64,000 bases of DNA from Mycolicibacterium frederiksbergense. GTDB lineage: Bacteria > Actinomycetota > Actinomycetes > Mycobacteriales > Mycobacteriaceae. The stretch is from the NCBI RefSeq assembly GCF_029893345.1, contig NZ_JARXVE010000001.1:186001-250000 (forward strand), in the 5' to 3' direction. Each line of letters opens with the position of its first letter. Position 1 is the stretch's first letter. A program made the translations under genes and the position numbers. The notes under the pieces were generated by a model. The model was not told where the DNA came from and made no database searches. It saw only the letters and a program-made list of their open reading frames with translations. This document shows positions 36,905 through 47,776 of the stretch, piece by piece.

Positions 36905-37488
36905 TCGCCTCGGTGCGCGGCGAGGTCATCGACATCGCCCTGGACCATGCCGTGATCGAGGCCGCTGGTGTCGGGTACAAGGTGATGGCCACCCCGTCGA
37001 CCCTTGCCACGCTGCGCCGAGGCGCCGAATCCCGGCTGATCACGGCCATGATCGTGCGCGAGGACTCGATGACCCTCTACGGGTTCGCCGATGGCGAGGC
37101 CCGCGACCTGTTTCTCACGCTGTTGGGGGTGTCGGGCGTCGGCCCCAAGATCGGGCTGGCAACGCTGGCGGTCTACGACCCGCAGGCGCTGCGGCAGGCT
37201 CTGGCCGACGGCGATGTCACGGCGCTGACCCGGGTTCCGGGCATCGGTAAGCGCGGTGCCGAGCGCATGGTGCTCGAACTGCGAGACAAGATCGGTCCGG
37301 TGACAGCGAGCGGGGGCTCCGGTTTCACGGGCCACGCGGTGCGCGTACCGGTGGTGGAAGCGCTTGTCGGCCTTGGTTTTGCGGCCAAGCAGGCCGAGGA
37401 GGCCACCGACAAGGTGCTGGCCAACGATCCGGACGCGACCACGTCTTCGGCCTTGCGGGCCGCGCTGTCGATGCTGGGTAAGAAGTAA
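36901..37488 (+). CDS. ruvA: Holliday junction DNA helicase subunit RuvA
   Basis: 195 residues. OB-fold N-terminus [20 protein letters not shown], two helix-hairpin-helix motifs ([19 protein letters not shown] and [22 protein letters not shown]), and a C-terminal RuvB-binding domain [19 protein letters not shown]. Tetramers bind four-way junctions and recruit RuvB. Overlaps ruvC; ruvB starts 3 bp later. Confidence 0.97.
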   Translation: MIASVRGEVIDIALDHAVIEAAGVGYKVMATPSTLATLRRGAESRLITAMIVREDSMTLYGFADGEARDLFLTLLGVSGVGPKIGLATLAVYDPQALRQALADGDVTALTRVPGIGKRGAERMVLELRDKIGPVTASGGSGFTGHAVRVPVVEALVGLGFAAKQAEEATDKVLANDPDATTSSALRAALSMLGKK

Positions 37489-37490
37489 TC

Positions 37491-38555
37491 ATGGGCCGCT
37501 TCGAGGAGGCCGAGGAGGCTGAGGAGCCCGACGGCCGGGAGGTCTCACCGACGCTGACGGTCGGTGAGGGCGATATCGACGCCAGTCTGCGCCCCCGCTC
37601 GCTCGGCGAGTTCATCGGTCAGCCCCGGGTGCGCGAGCAACTGCAACTGGTGCTCGAGGGTGCCAAGAACCGCGGTGGCACACCGGATCACATCTTGCTG
37701 TCCGGCCCGCCCGGTCTGGGCAAGACATCACTGGCGATGATCATCGCCAGTGAGCTGGGTTCCTCGTTGCGGCTCACTTCCGGTCCCGCCCTGGAGCGTG
37801 CCGGTGACCTGGCAGCCATGCTGTCCAACCTGGTCGAGCACGACGTGCTGTTCATCGACGAGATCCACCGCATCGCCCGGCCCGCCGAGGAGATGTTGTA
37901 CCTGGCGATGGAGGACTTCCGGGTCGACGTGGTGGTGGGCAAAGGTCCTGGCGCGACATCGATTCCGCTTGAGGTCGCACCCTTCACGCTGGTGGGTGCC
38001 ACCACCCGGTCCGGGGCCTTGACCGGTCCGCTGCGGGACCGGTTCGGGTTCACCGCGCACATGGATTTCTACGAGCCGGTGGAGTTGGAGCGGGTGCTGG
38101 CCCGCTCGGCGGGCATCCTGGGCATCGAACTCGGTGCCGAGGCCGGCGCGGAGATCGCCCGGCGTTCCCGCGGCACACCGCGTATCGCCAACCGGCTGCT
38201 GCGCCGGGTCCGCGACTATGCGGAGGTGCGTGCCGACGGCGTGATCACCCGCGACATCGCCAACGCCGCGTTGGAGGTCTACGACGTGGACGAACTCGGC
38301 CTGGACCGGCTGGACCGCGCCGTGCTGTCGGCGCTCACCCGCAGTTTCGGCGGCGGCCCGGTCGGGGTGTCGACACTGGCGGTCGCGGTGGGGGAGGAAG
38401 CCACCACGGTGGAGGAAGTGTGCGAACCCTTCCTGGTGCGCGCCGGGATGGTGGCCCGCACCCCGCGCGGCCGGGTGGCCACCCCGCTGGCGTGGACACA
38501 TCTGGGAATGCAACCGCCGATCACCGGTCTGGGGCAGAACGGCCTGTTTGAATAG
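37491..38555 (+). CDS. ruvB: Holliday junction branch-migration ATPase RuvB
   Basis: 354 residues, AAA+ ATPase. Walker A is GPPGLGKTS, Walker B is LFIDEIHR, sensor 1 is VGATTRSG, and the arginine finger region is LRDRFGF. The C-terminal winged helix ends with [17 protein letters not shown]. The first ~25 residues are an acidic extension ([12 protein letters not shown]) common in actinobacteria. Confidence 0.97.
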   Translation: MGRFEEAEEAEEPDGREVSPTLTVGEGDIDASLRPRSLGEFIGQPRVREQLQLVLEGAKNRGGTPDHILLSGPPGLGKTSLAMIIASELGSSLRLTSGPALERAGDLAAMLSNLVEHDVLFIDEIHRIARPAEEMLYLAMEDFRVDVVVGKGPGATSIPLEVAPFTLVGATTRSGALTGPLRDRFGFTAHMDFYEPVELERVLARSAGILGIELGAEAGAEIARRSRGTPRIANRLLRRVRDYAEVRADGVITRDIANAALEVYDVDELGLDRLDRAVLSALTRSFGGGPVGVSTLAVAVGEEATTVEEVCEPFLVRAGMVARTPRGRVATPLAWTHLGMQPPITGLGQNGLFE

Positions 38556-38560
38556 GCCGT

Positions 38561-38947
38561 ATGGTCATCGCCGGTTTGGTGTTCGCCGCGCTCGCCGCGG
38601 TCCTGCATGTCTACATCTTCGTGATGGAGTCGCTGAGCTGGACTTCACCGCGTACCCGCGCAACCTTCGGTATCACCGAGGAGCAAGCGCTGGCCACCAA
38701 GGAGTTGGCCTTCAACCAGGGTTTCTACAACCTGTTCCTGGCGATCGTCACGGTGATCGGCATCGTCGCGATTGGCTTGGGACACAACGCGGTTGGCGCC
38801 GCGCTGGTGTTCGCCGGAGTGGGCTCGATGCTGGCCGCCGCCGCGGTGCTGCTGGCCAGTTCGCCCGACAAGGCGCGGGCGGCGATCACCCAGGGTGCCT
38901 TTCCATTGATCGCCGTCGTGCTGCTCGCGATCGGATTGGCCGTCTAG
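38561..38947 (+). CDS. DUF1304 family membrane protein
   Basis: 128 residues, four membrane helices. VLHVYIFVMESLSWTSPRTR and LAFNQGFYNLFLAI are the DUF1304 signatures. Function unknown. Begins 5 bp after ruvB, so probably on its transcript, and its stop overlaps the convergent SRPBCC gene by 4 bp. Confidence 0.9.
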   Translation: MVIAGLVFAALAAVLHVYIFVMESLSWTSPRTRATFGITEEQALATKELAFNQGFYNLFLAIVTVIGIVAIGLGHNAVGAALVFAGVGSMLAAAAVLLASSPDKARAAITQGAFPLIAVVLLAIGLAV

Positions 38948-39405
38948 CCTCGGCGCTCGACGAGGGCGGCCAGTGCCGCCAGCGCCATCCGGGTACCTGT
39001 TTCGTTGTCGGCGGGGTCGACCGCGTCGGGAATTCCGGTGTGCTCGATGACGACCTCGGTGCCGTCACCGGCATCGGTCAGTGTGGTCGTCATGGTCATC
39101 ACACCGCCGAACGCGGGATCGTCGCTCTCGAACTCGATCGCCTCGACGACACGCTCGTTCGGCACCAGCTCAACGAAATGGCCGTGATAGGTATCGGTGT
39201 GCCCGCCGGACTTGCCGGCACCGTCCGGCGATTCGTAATGCAGCGAGATGCGAAACGTCCCACCCTGATGGGCCTCGAACTCGTGTACCTCGCTCCGCAT
39301 TCCGTCCGGGACCCGCCACGCGGCGACCGCGTCCGCATCGAGCAGCGCGCGGTAGACCTCGGCACGAGACGCATTCACATGACCCGAAACCGCGGTGCTG
39401 TGCAT
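38944..39405 (-). CDS. SRPBCC/AHSA1-like domain protein
   Basis: 153 residues from ATG at 39405. Single START-like domain: an N-terminal strand with NASRAEVYRALLDADAVAAWRVPDGM, GGTFRISLHYESP in the middle, FVELVPNERVVEAIEFES, and a C-terminal helix NETGTRMALAALAALVERRG. These cytosolic proteins bind hydrophobic ligands or act as Aha1-like or toxin-antidote proteins; no specific role is evident. Upstream of the start is a long hairpin (39440-39497) separating it from car. Confidence 0.85.
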   Translation of the reverse strand: MHSTAVSGHVNASRAEVYRALLDADAVAAWRVPDGMRSEVHEFEAHQGGTFRISLHYESPDGAGKSGGHTDTYHGHFVELVPNERVVEAIEFESDDPAFGGVMTMTTTLTDAGDGTEVVIEHTGIPDAVDPADNETGTRMALAALAALVERRG

Positions 39406-39439
39406 GCCCCACGGTAACCCTCGGGGCACCTTCTCACGC

Positions 39440-39497
39440 CGAGCAGACGCAAATGTGCCCGAAAACCGTTGTTTTCGGGCACATTTACGTCTGCTCG
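39440..39497. terminator. Long inverted repeat, probable terminator of car (copy A)
   Basis: Arms of 27 bp (39440-39466 and 39471-39497) with one mismatch and a CGTT loop; the inner part reads TGTGCCCGAAAAC/GTTTTCGGGCACA. It starts about 10 bp after the car stop. Reading along the car transcript, the stem is followed by no long U-run. The unusual length suggests an additional role such as transcript protection or a repeat element. Confidence 0.75.
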
Positions 39498-39506
39498 CGG
39501 GAAGAA

Positions 39507-42500
39507 CTACAGCAGTCCGAGCTGCTTCAGGTTGGTGATGTACTGGACGATGACTGCCGGGCTGACATGGGGTATATCTTTGTCGGGCCCGATCTTGGCC
39601 TCCTGCACCGCTTCCCGGAAGTGGTCGGTCGGCGCGGCGGCGCCGCGCAGCGGGTACGACGGCCGCTGGTAATTGTGCAGCAGCGGCAGCAGCGAGGCCT
39701 GACGCTGCTTGTCGGGCAGGGCGCGCAGCGCCGTTTCGAACCGCTGCAGCCAGGTGGCGTAGTCGTCGATACGGTGCACCGGGTAGCCGGCCTCGATCAG
39801 CCAGTCGACGAACTCGTCGAGCCCGATGCCGTCGTCGTACGGGTTCATCACGTGGTAGGTCTCAAAGCCATCGGTCACGTGCACACCGAGGGTGGAGATC
39901 GCTTCGGCGATGAACTCCACGGGCAGTCCGTCGTAGTGGGCCCGCTGGCGGTTGCCGTCCGCGTCGAGTTCGTAGAACGAACCGGGTGCGATGCCGGTGG
40001 CCACCAGGCTGAACATGGTCCGGGTGAACATGTCCGGCAGGTTGAGCTGACCGGAGTAGGTGGTGTCGGCCAGGATCATGTCGCAGCGGAACACCGAGAC
40101 CGGCAGGCCACACAGGTCGTGCGCCTCACGGAGCAGAACCTCGCCGGCCCACTTGCTGTTGCCGTAGCCGTTGGCGTAGCTGTCATCGACCTGCCGGGTC
40201 GGGCTGATCACCCGGATGTCGGCGTCCTCGACGAACTCGCCGGGCTTGATGCCACCGGCCACGCCGATCGTCGAGACATACACGAACGGCTTGATCTTGG
40301 TGGTCAGCGCGATGCGGATCAGCTCGGCGGTGCCCAGGGCATTCGCGTCGAACATCTGGCTGTAGGGCAGCACGTGGTTGACCAGTGCGGCCGGGTCGAC
40401 GATCAGGTCGACGTCGTCGGCCAGCCGCTGCCAGGTCGCCGGATCGAGCCCGAGGTCGGCCTCGCCCTTGTCGCCGGCGATCACCTCGAGGTGATCGGCG
40501 GCCAATTCCCGGTAGTGCGCAAGCAGTTTCGGGTCACCCACATCGAAGGTGGCATCGAGGCGACGGCGCGCTTCCTCATCGGACTTGGCCCGGACCAGGG
40601 CGATGACCTTGCCGTCGACCAGGTCCATCCGCTCCAGCCATTCCAGGGCCAGGTAGCGGCCCAGGAAGCCGGTGGCTCCGGTGAGCAGCACGGTGCGGAC
40701 CTCGGTCGGAGCCTTGGGCAGCGACGGTGCGGCGGCCAGCGTGTCCGCGTCGAGGAACTTGTCCAGCGTCAGATCCCGGGCATGCACCTCGGTGGCGCCC
40801 CGTCCATGCACCGACGCGTAGGTCGGACGCTTGGAGCCGTGGCGTTCCCCCTCGATGTACCCGGCGATGCCGGCCAGATCGGTGGCCGGGCTGACGATCA
40901 CGCCCACCGGCACGTCCACGTCGAAGATCTCGTGCAGCAGATTCGAGAAGGTCAACGCCGACAACGAGTCTCCACCCAGATCGGTGAAGTGGGCGTCGGG
41001 TGCCAGATCGGAGGTCGCGGCGCCCAGCAAAGCGCCGGCGGCGCGGCTCACCGTGTCGAGAACCGGAGCCTGGGCACCGCTGCGCCGCAGTTCACTCAAC
41101 TCATTGGCCTGTCCTTCGTCCAGATCGGTGTAGAGCCGCTCCAACCGGTCGCCGTAATGGGCCTTCAGATTGGGGCGCGCCAGCTTGCGGATACCGGTCA
41201 GCAGGCCGTTCTCCAGGCTGAAAGGTGTTGTCTCCACGAGAAAATCACGCGGAATCTCGTAGGACTGCAGGCCGGCGGCACGGGCCGCGTCCTGCAGGGA
41301 ATCATTGATCGCCTGCTTGGTCGCACCGGAATCGGTCGGCACCACGACGGCAAGCAGGTAGGACCGAGAGCTGTTGCCGTAGACGAAGATCTGCTGCACC
41401 AGCGGGCTGTTGCCGAAGACCGCCTCCAACTTGGAGACGGCGACGAACTCACCTTGCGAAAGCTTGAGCACATTGTTGCGCCGGTCGAGGTACACCACCT
41501 GGTCCGGGCCGAGTTCGGCCACGATGTCACCGGTGCGGTAGTAGCCGTCCTCGTCGAACATCTCGGCGGTGATCTCCGGACGCTTGTAGTACCCGGGGAA
41601 CATCTGCTCGGACTTCACCAGCAGCTCGCCTCGCGGATGCGGCTGATCGGTGCGGAAATAGCCCAGATCCGGGACATCGACGAGTTTGTAGTCGATCACC
41701 GGTGGACGCTGAATCTGGCCGTCGACGAAGACCGAACCGGCCTCGGTCGATCCGTACCCCTCCAGCAGGTGCATGTCGAGCAGGCGTTCCACCCAGCCGT
41801 GCATCTCGGCCGAGATCGGCGCGGAGCCGGTCATCGCGGAGACGAACCGTCCGCCCAGCAGATTGTCGCGGACCTCGGCGAGCACCTGGTCTTCGACGGC
41901 TGTGCCGTCAGATGTGGTGCGGGCGCTGCCGCGCTTGTCCATCCGGCTCTGATACTCCTGGAACAGCATGTCCCAGATCCGCGGGACGAAGCTGAGCTGG
42001 GTGGGCCGGACCAGTGCGAGATCATCCAGGAAGGTCGACAGGTCGCTGCGGGCGGCGAAGTACGCGGTGCCGCCCGAACTCAGCGTGCCGATCAGGATGC
42101 CCCGGCCCATGACGTGGCTCATCGGCATGAAGTTCAGGGTGATCGCGGGCAACGCGGCCTGCTGCGGGTCCCAGTTGGCCTTGGCGGCGATCTGCCACAT
42201 ATTGGCGACCTTGCTCTCCGGGTACATCGCGCCCTTGGGGGTGCCGGTGCTGCCGGAGGTGTAGATCAGCATGGTCAACGGGTCGGCGTGACCGGAGACG
42301 TACAGCGGTGCGTCGGCCAGCGACCGTCCGCGGTCGAGGACATCTGCCAGGGGCTCGACGACCACACCGCTACCGGCTAGCGCCGCCCTGGCGGCGTCGA
42401 AGGCCTCACGCTGTGCATCGACCTGGGGCCGGTAGTCGAACACCACCAGGCGTGCGGGCGCCGGTCCGGACCGGACCAATTCGATTGCATCGTCGAGGAA

Positions 42501-43001
42501 GTCGGCACTGGCCGCGATCACCGTGGGTTCGGTCTCGGCGATGATGGGTCGCAGTGTCGTGACCGGGGCGCTGGTCTGCAGCGGCACCGACACCGCGCCG
42601 AGCTGGATGAGTGCAGTGTCGATGGTGGTGTAGTCGACGCTGGTGAAGCCGAGGATGGCGACCCGGTCGCCGGGCTTCACCGGATGGTTGTGCCAGGCAT
42701 TGGTCACCGCCTGAACGCGGTCGCCCAGCTGGCGGTAGGTGATGGTGTCAAAACGGGGGAGCAGCTGCGCCGACGTGCGGCCGGCGGCATCGGTGACCAG
42801 TTCCACGGCGCGCTGCCCGAGCGCGGGGCGGTCGGCGTAACCGGCCAGCACCTCTTTGACGATGGCCGGCAACCGCAGGCCCGGTTGGGCGACGGTGGCG
42901 TTCACGGCGTCGCTGGGGCGGGCATCGGCGAACTGTGGATCGGTGGCATACAGCTGGGTGATCCGGTGTCCGAGCCGGTCCTCGCGTGTTTCGGTTGTCA
43001 T
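39507..43001 (-). CDS. car: Carboxylic acid reductase, copy A (FadD9 type)
   Basis: 1164 residues. Reduces a carboxylic acid to its aldehyde using ATP and NADPH. Domains: adenylation (about 1-620) with [24 protein letters not shown] and YYRTGDIV; carrier domain with Ser in [11 protein letters not shown] for phosphopantetheine; thioester reductase (about 770-1164) with [16 protein letters not shown] for NADPH and YGNSK (YxxxK). ATG at 43001 follows AGGGGA. It lies between ruvB and gabT like Mtb fadD9. A second copy lies directly upstream on the same strand, and the two share an upstream block at the same distance from the ATG. Needs a phosphopantetheinyl transferase, not seen here. Confidence 0.96.
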   Translation of the reverse strand: MTTETREDRLGHRITQLYATDPQFADARPSDAVNATVAQPGLRLPAIVKEVLAGYADRPALGQRAVELVTDAAGRTSAQLLPRFDTITYRQLGDRVQAVTNAWHNHPVKPGDRVAILGFTSVDYTTIDTALIQLGAVSVPLQTSAPVTTLRPIIAETEPTVIAASADFLDDAIELVRSGPAPARLVVFDYRPQVDAQREAFDAARAALAGSGVVVEPLADVLDRGRSLADAPLYVSGHADPLTMLIYTSGSTGTPKGAMYPESKVANMWQIAAKANWDPQQAALPAITLNFMPMSHVMGRGILIGTLSSGGTAYFAARSDLSTFLDDLALVRPTQLSFVPRIWDMLFQEYQSRMDKRGSARTTSDGTAVEDQVLAEVRDNLLGGRFVSAMTGSAPISAEMHGWVERLLDMHLLEGYGSTEAGSVFVDGQIQRPPVIDYKLVDVPDLGYFRTDQPHPRGELLVKSEQMFPGYYKRPEITAEMFDEDGYYRTGDIVAELGPDQVVYLDRRNNVLKLSQGEFVAVSKLEAVFGNSPLVQQIFVYGNSSRSYLLAVVVPTDSGATKQAINDSLQDAARAAGLQSYEIPRDFLVETTPFSLENGLLTGIRKLARPNLKAHYGDRLERLYTDLDEGQANELSELRRSGAQAPVLDTVSRAAGALLGAATSDLAPDAHFTDLGGDSLSALTFSNLLHEIFDVDVPVGVIVSPATDLAGIAGYIEGERHGSKRPTYASVHGRGATEVHARDLTLDKFLDADTLAAAPSLPKAPTEVRTVLLTGATGFLGRYLALEWLERMDLVDGKVIALVRAKSDEEARRRLDATFDVGDPKLLAHYRELAADHLEVIAGDKGEADLGLDPATWQRLADDVDLIVDPAALVNHVLPYSQMFDANALGTAELIRIALTTKIKPFVYVSTIGVAGGIKPGEFVEDADIRVISPTRQVDDSYANGYGNSKWAGEVLLREAHDLCGLPVSVFRCDMILADTTYSGQLNLPDMFTRTMFSLVATGIAPGSFYELDADGNRQRAHYDGLPVEFIAEAISTLGVHVTDGFETYHVMNPYDDGIGLDEFVDWLIEAGYPVHRIDDYATWLQRFETALRALPDKQRQASLLPLLHNYQRPSYPLRGAAAPTDHFREAVQEAKIGPDKDIPHVSPAVIVQYITNLKQLGLL

Positions 43002-43060
43002 AACTGGTCCCCTGGGCAAATCAGATAAATGATGTCGGCGCATCGCGGCGCCTATCGATT

Positions 43061-43098
43061 ACTACGTTAGTAGAACTAATTATATTTCCGGATGCCAG
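43061..43098 (-). promoter_or_regulatory. Conserved upstream block of car copy A
   Basis: Matches 46752-46790 almost base for base (TACGTTAGTA, CTAA, TATTTCCGGA, CCAGC). It lies about 60 bp upstream of the start, as does the second copy. Within it TACTACGTTAGTA is an inverted repeat (TACTA/TAGTA). Likely a shared promoter/operator. Confidence 0.65.
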
Positions 43099-43131
43099 CT
43101 GGGCCGCTGCGAGATGCGTCACGCCCAACGG

Positions 43132-43163
43132 GCGCTCGTCCCACGGCATTGTGGGACGAGCGC
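43132..43163. terminator. Stem-loop downstream of car copy B
   Basis: Perfect 13-bp arms GCGCTCGTCCCAC and GTGGGACGAGCGC around GGCATT, about 10 bp after the stop of copy B. No U-run; consistent with mycobacterial terminators and implies the two car genes are separate transcripts. Confidence 0.75.
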
Positions 43164-43172
43164 ACGGGGTGT

Positions 43173-46100
43173 TTACAGCAGGCCGAGCTGCTGCAGGTCG
43201 GTGATGTACTTGACGATCACTGCCGGGCTGACATGGGGGATGTCCTTGTCGGGCCCGATCTTGGCTTCCTGCACCGCCGCCCGGAACCGGTCGGTGGGGG
43301 CCAGCGCACCCAGCATCGGCTTCTCGGGACGCTGGTAGTTGTGCAGCAGCGGCAGCAGCGATGCCTGGCGCTGCTTGTCCGGTAGAGCGCGCAGGGTGCT
43401 CTCGAAACGCTGGATCCACTGGCCGTAGTCGGCGATGCGCTCGATCGGGTAGCCCGCCTCGATGAGCCAATCGGTGAACTCGTCGAGCCCGAGGCCGTCG
43501 TCGTACGGGTTCATCACGTGATACGTCGCGAACCCTTGCCCCGCGTCGCCGTACCTGGCGCCCAGCGTCGCGATCGCCTCGGCGATGAACTCCACCGGCA
43601 GCCCGTCGTAGTGCGAGCGCTGACGATTGCCATCCGCGTCGAGCTCGTAGAAGGACCCGGGCGCGATGCCGGCGGCCACCAGGCTGAACATCAGCCGGGT
43701 GAACATGTCCGGCACGTTCAGCTGACCGGAGTAGCTCGTGTCGGCCAGGATCATGTCGCAGCGGAACACCGCCACCGGCAACCCGCACAGGTCGTGGGCC
43801 TCACGAAGCAGAACCTCACCGGCCCACTTGCTGTTGCCGTAGCCGTTGGCGTAGCCGTCGTTGATCTTGCGGACCGCGCTCATCTGCCGGACATCGACGT
43901 CCTCGACGAACTTCCCCGGCTCGATCTGATCGCCCACGCCGATGGTCGACACATAGCTGAACGGCTTGATCTTCGTGGTGAGCGCGATGCGGATCAGCTC
44001 GGCGGTGCCCAGGGCGTTGGGCCCGAACAGTTCGCTGTAGGGCAGCACGTGGTTGACCAGTGCGGCGGGGTCGACGATCACATCGACGTCGTCAGCCAAC
44101 CGTTGCCAGGTCTGCTGATCCAATCCGAGGTTCTCCTCGCCCTTGTCGCCGGCGATCACCTCCAGGTGGTCGGCGGCCAGATTCTGGTAGTGCGCAAGGA
44201 GTTTCGCGTCTCCGCCGCTGTTAGGTCCAGCACTGTCGAAGGTGGCATCGAGCCGGGCCCGTGCCTCCTCATCCGACTTGGCCCGAACCAGGCAGATGAC
44301 CTTGCCGTCGACCAGGTCCATGCGCTCCAGCCATTCCAGGGCCAGGTAGCGGCCGAGGAAGCCGGTGGCGCCGGTCAGCAGCACGGTGCGAACCGCGGTG
44401 CCGGCCTTGGGCAGGGTCGGCGCCGCGGCCAGAATGGCGGGGTCGAGGAACTTGTCCAGGGTCAGATCGGCGGCACTGACTTCAGCGGCGTGCCGGCCGT
44501 GCACCGACGCGTAGGTCGGCCGCTTCGATCCCTGCCGCTCGGCGTCGATGTAGGCGGCGATGGCTGCCAGATCATTGGCAGGGCTCACGATCACGCCCAC
44601 CGGCACATCCACGTCGAAGGTCTCGCGCAGCAGATTGCCGAAAGTCAACGCCGACAACGAGTCTCCGCCCAGATCGGTGAAGTGGGCGTCGGGTCTCAGG
44701 TCGGATGCCGCGGCACCGAGCAGGGCGCCGGCGGCCCGGCTCACCGTCTCCAGCACCGGGGCGTCGGCGGCTCCGCTGCGCAGCGCCCGCAACTCGCTGG
44801 CCTGAGTCTCGGCGAGATCGGTGTACAGCTGCTCCAGCCGCTCGCCGTAGTGCGCCTTCAGTTTCGGCCAGGCCAGCTTGCGGATGCCGGTCAGCAGACC
44901 GTTCTCCAGGCTGAAAGGTGTTGTCTCCACGAGAAAGTCGCGTGGGATCTCATAGGACTGCAGCCCGGTCTCCTTGGCGACCTCTTGCAGCGACTCGGCG
45001 ATCGCCTCCTTCGGAACGCCGGCGTCGGTGGGCACCACCACGGCCAGCAGATAAGGCTGCGCGCTGTTGCCATACACGTAGATCTGTTGCACCAGAGGGC
45101 TGTTGCCGAAGACGGCTTCCAGCTTGGCCAGCGTGACGAACTCGCCCTGGGCGAGCTTGAGCACATTGTTGCGCCGGTCGACGTAGCGCAGCTGGTCCGG
45201 ACCGATCTCCGCGACGACGTCGCCGGTTCGGTAGAAACCGTCCTCGTCGAACACCGAGGCGGTGACCTCGGGGCGCTTGTAGTAGCCGGGGAACAGATTC
45301 TCGGTCTTGATCAGCAGTTCGCCACGCGGGTACGGCTGATCGGTGCTGAAGTACCCCAGGTCTGGGACGTCGACGAGCTTGTAGTCGATCACCGGCGGGC
45401 GCTGGGCCACGCCGTCGAACAGTGCCATACCGGCCTCGGTCGAGCCGTAACCCTCCAGCAGATGAATGCCGAGCATGTCCTCGGTCCAGGCCTTGAGTTC
45501 GGCCGAGATGGGTGCCGAGCCGGTCATCGCCGCGATGAACCGGCCGCCAAGGATCTTGTCTCGCACCTCGGCCAGCACGTCGGCCTCGACCGCGTCCCGG
45601 TCCTGGCCCGCATCGGCGAGTCGACGATCCACCCGGCTCTGGAACTCGCCGTGGATCATCTCCCAGACGCGCGGAACGAAATTCAGCTCGGTGGGCCGCA
45701 CCAGGGCGAGGTCATCCAGCAGCGTCGACAGGTCGCTGCGTGCCGCGAAATAGCAGGTGCCGCCGGAGGCCAGCGAGGAGTACAGGATGCTGCGGCCCAT
45801 CACATGGCTCATCGGCATGAAGTTCAAAGTGATCGATGAGACCGTCGGACTCATCCAGGCCTTGCTGTTGCGGCGCCAGAATTTGGTGACCGCGCGCTGC
45901 AGGTACATCGCGCCCTTGGGGGCGCCCGTGCTGCCCGAGGTGTAGATCAGCAGCGCCAGCGAATCGGGCTCGGCAACCTCCGCCGGGGATGGCGCGGGGA
46001 GCTCGGCGCCGCGGGCCAATAGCTCGGCCAGCGTGGTGACCGCCACGGTTGGATCGGCCTGGGCCAGCCGGTCGGTGGCGGCGGCCAGCGCGTCGCGATG

Positions 46101-46691
46101 GTCGTCGACCTCGGCATGGTGATCGAACACGACCACCGTGGCCGGTGCGTGAGCGGTCACCGCCAGCTCGACGGCATCGGCGAGGTGATCGGCGTTTGCC
46201 GCGATGACAGTCGGTTGGGTTTCGACCAGGATCGGCGCCAGAGCTTCGGGTGAGGAGCTGGTCTGCAGGGGCACCGACACCGCACCGATCAGGCTCACCG
46301 CGATGTCGATCACGGTGTAGTCAGCGCTGGTGAACCCGAGAATGGCGATCCGGTCCCCGGCCGCCACGCCGGACTCGCGCAAGGCGCCGGCGAGTGCGCT
46401 TACCCGATCCCACAGCTGTTGGTAGGTGATGGTGTCGAACCGGGGGAGCAGCCGGGCGGTGGTCCGGCCGGTGGCCGGGTCGACGACGAAGTCCAGTGCG
46501 CGTTCCCCGAGGGCAGGCCGCTCGGCATAGCCCTGCAATACGGTCTGGATGATCTGCGGTAGCGAGAATCCTGGCACGTCGACCGCCGCGCTGACGGCGT
46601 CGTTGGGAAGGGTGGCGGCGAACTGTGGGTCGGTGGCGGTCAGAGTGGCAATACGGTTCGCGAGCCGCTCATCACTGGCATCAAAAGGCAT
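43173..46691 (-). CDS. car: Carboxylic acid reductase, copy B (FadD9 type)
   Basis: 1172 residues with the same domain order as copy A: adenylation ([34 protein letters not shown]), carrier Ser in [11 protein letters not shown], and thioester reductase ([21 protein letters not shown]). Long identical stretches with copy A, especially in the reductase domain, point to tandem duplication, while N-termini and parts of the adenylation domain differ, so acid preference may have diverged. A short insertion near [10 protein letters not shown] is absent from copy A. ATG at 46691 follows GAGGAA by six bases. Confidence 0.96.
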   Translation of the reverse strand: MPFDASDERLANRIATLTATDPQFAATLPNDAVSAAVDVPGFSLPQIIQTVLQGYAERPALGERALDFVVDPATGRTTARLLPRFDTITYQQLWDRVSALAGALRESGVAAGDRIAILGFTSADYTVIDIAVSLIGAVSVPLQTSSSPEALAPILVETQPTVIAANADHLADAVELAVTAHAPATVVVFDHHAEVDDHRDALAAATDRLAQADPTVAVTTLAELLARGAELPAPSPAEVAEPDSLALLIYTSGSTGAPKGAMYLQRAVTKFWRRNSKAWMSPTVSSITLNFMPMSHVMGRSILYSSLASGGTCYFAARSDLSTLLDDLALVRPTELNFVPRVWEMIHGEFQSRVDRRLADAGQDRDAVEADVLAEVRDKILGGRFIAAMTGSAPISAELKAWTEDMLGIHLLEGYGSTEAGMALFDGVAQRPPVIDYKLVDVPDLGYFSTDQPYPRGELLIKTENLFPGYYKRPEVTASVFDEDGFYRTGDVVAEIGPDQLRYVDRRNNVLKLAQGEFVTLAKLEAVFGNSPLVQQIYVYGNSAQPYLLAVVVPTDAGVPKEAIAESLQEVAKETGLQSYEIPRDFLVETTPFSLENGLLTGIRKLAWPKLKAHYGERLEQLYTDLAETQASELRALRSGAADAPVLETVSRAAGALLGAAASDLRPDAHFTDLGGDSLSALTFGNLLRETFDVDVPVGVIVSPANDLAAIAAYIDAERQGSKRPTYASVHGRHAAEVSAADLTLDKFLDPAILAAAPTLPKAGTAVRTVLLTGATGFLGRYLALEWLERMDLVDGKVICLVRAKSDEEARARLDATFDSAGPNSGGDAKLLAHYQNLAADHLEVIAGDKGEENLGLDQQTWQRLADDVDVIVDPAALVNHVLPYSELFGPNALGTAELIRIALTTKIKPFSYVSTIGVGDQIEPGKFVEDVDVRQMSAVRKINDGYANGYGNSKWAGEVLLREAHDLCGLPVAVFRCDMILADTSYSGQLNVPDMFTRLMFSLVAAGIAPGSFYELDADGNRQRSHYDGLPVEFIAEAIATLGARYGDAGQGFATYHVMNPYDDGLGLDEFTDWLIEAGYPIERIADYGQWIQRFESTLRALPDKQRQASLLPLLHNYQRPEKPMLGALAPTDRFRAAVQEAKIGPDKDIPHVSPAVIVKYITDLQQLGLL

Positions 46692-46751
46692 CAAAAATTC
46701 CTCGCTACAGATAGCTCATTAGTCACTGGCGCAACGCTGCGCTACCTAACT

Positions 46752-46790
46752 ATTACGTTAGTAAATCTAAATGTATTTCCGGAAAGCCAG
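46752..46790 (-). promoter_or_regulatory. Conserved upstream block of car copy B
   Basis: Shares TACGTTAGTA, CTAA, TATTTCCGGA and CCAGC with the block before copy A, at the same distance from the ATG. The rest of the roughly 300-bp gene-free stretch up to 46999 holds only the probable SigF promoter below. Confidence 0.65.
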
Positions 46791-46947
46791 CAGATTCGCT
46801 GGCAATGTGCTGTGAGTCTGCTCGTTCCTAGGTATGAGCCGGGAAAGTGCTGTAGAGCGAGCTCATCCGAGGTGTATCGGGTCGACAGATCTCCGGAACA
46901 CCTGCATGAAGCGCGGCGCGGGCCCGCGTATTCCCGCGGAGGAGGTG

Positions 46948-46973
46948 GGTTACTCCCGCCAATGTTTGGGGTA
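46948..46973 (+). promoter_or_regulatory. Probable SigF-type promoter
   Basis: GGTTA, 16 bases, GGGTA: close to the mycobacterial SigF consensus (GGTTT, 15-17, GGGTA). The -10 element ends 26 bp before the start codon of the membrane protein at 47000. Assignment is by motif only. Confidence 0.5.
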
Positions 46974-46999
46974 CTTACGGGGGTGTCAAAGGAGGCATC

Positions 47000-47620
47000 A
47001 TGACCGAGTTCGAACGCCGCGGGGGTAGCCTGCGGATGCCGCGCAGCCGCGGTGCCGCCAGCGGATTTCTGCTGGTCCTGCTGGGAATCTGGGGTGCACT
47101 GATCCCGTTCGTGGGGCCGTACTTCAACTTTGCCTTCACCCCTGGCGAGGGCTGGGCCTGGACCACCGCACGCGGCTGGCTCGAGGTGCTCCCGGGGGCT
47201 GCGACGGCGCTCGGCGGCCTGCTGCTGCTGGGTTCGGGTAACCGCGCCACCGCACAGTTCGGCGGTTGGCTGGCGGTGCTGGCCGGAGCATGGTTCGTGG
47301 TGGGCCGGGCGCTGGCGGTGCCGCTGAGTATCGGCGATTCCGGGATGCCGATCGCCGCGACCGACGCCAAGCGGGTGGCGCTGGAGCTGGCCTACTTCTC
47401 TGGCCTGGGAGCAGTGATCATCTTCCTCGGTGCGGTCGCCGTGGGCCGGCTGTCGGTGCGCACCATGCGTGACATCGCCTTCGCGCAGCGACCCGCGGCG
47501 CAGGTTACGTCTGCTGAGCCCGCTGCGGTCGCCGACGCAGCACCGACCGAAGCTGTGGCCGCGCCCAGGCACAAGGCCGGGGGCGGACTATTCGGTCGGC
47601 GGCACACTCCCGCCCATTAG
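47000..47620 (+). CDS. Membrane protein of unknown function, probably stress-regulated
   Basis: 206 residues from ATG at 47000, preceded by an ideal AAAGGAGG. Four membrane helices (about 22-42, 66-84, 88-106, 132-152) follow a basic N-terminus; FTPGEGWAWTTARGWLEVLPG lies between the first two. The C-terminal ~45 residues are a soluble Ala-rich tail ending in basic residues. No enzymatic motif is recognised. The strong ribosome site and SigF-like promoter suggest high expression in stationary phase or stress. Confidence 0.8.
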   Translation: MTEFERRGGSLRMPRSRGAASGFLLVLLGIWGALIPFVGPYFNFAFTPGEGWAWTTARGWLEVLPGAATALGGLLLLGSGNRATAQFGGWLAVLAGAWFVVGRALAVPLSIGDSGMPIAATDAKRVALELAYFSGLGAVIIFLGAVAVGRLSVRTMRDIAFAQRPAAQVTSAEPAAVADAAPTEAVAAPRHKAGGGLFGRRHTPAH

Positions 47621-47776
47621 TGCGCAGTCGGCTTGAGACTTTTCATCCGTCCAGCTCGGCGGCATTCATTGGTGAAGTCAGAGACGAGAAGCTACGGGAA
47701 CGCGGCTTATCAGCGAGATGTTGACCGGCTACCGGTAGGGGCTCTGTGACGACCTGAATACGCCTGGCCGACTGGC

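Noticed and set aside
39081..42380. 1099-codon open frame antisense to car copy A (and 773 codons antisense to copy B)
   Set aside because: Shadow frames over unmistakable carboxylic acid reductases; no recognisable protein features.
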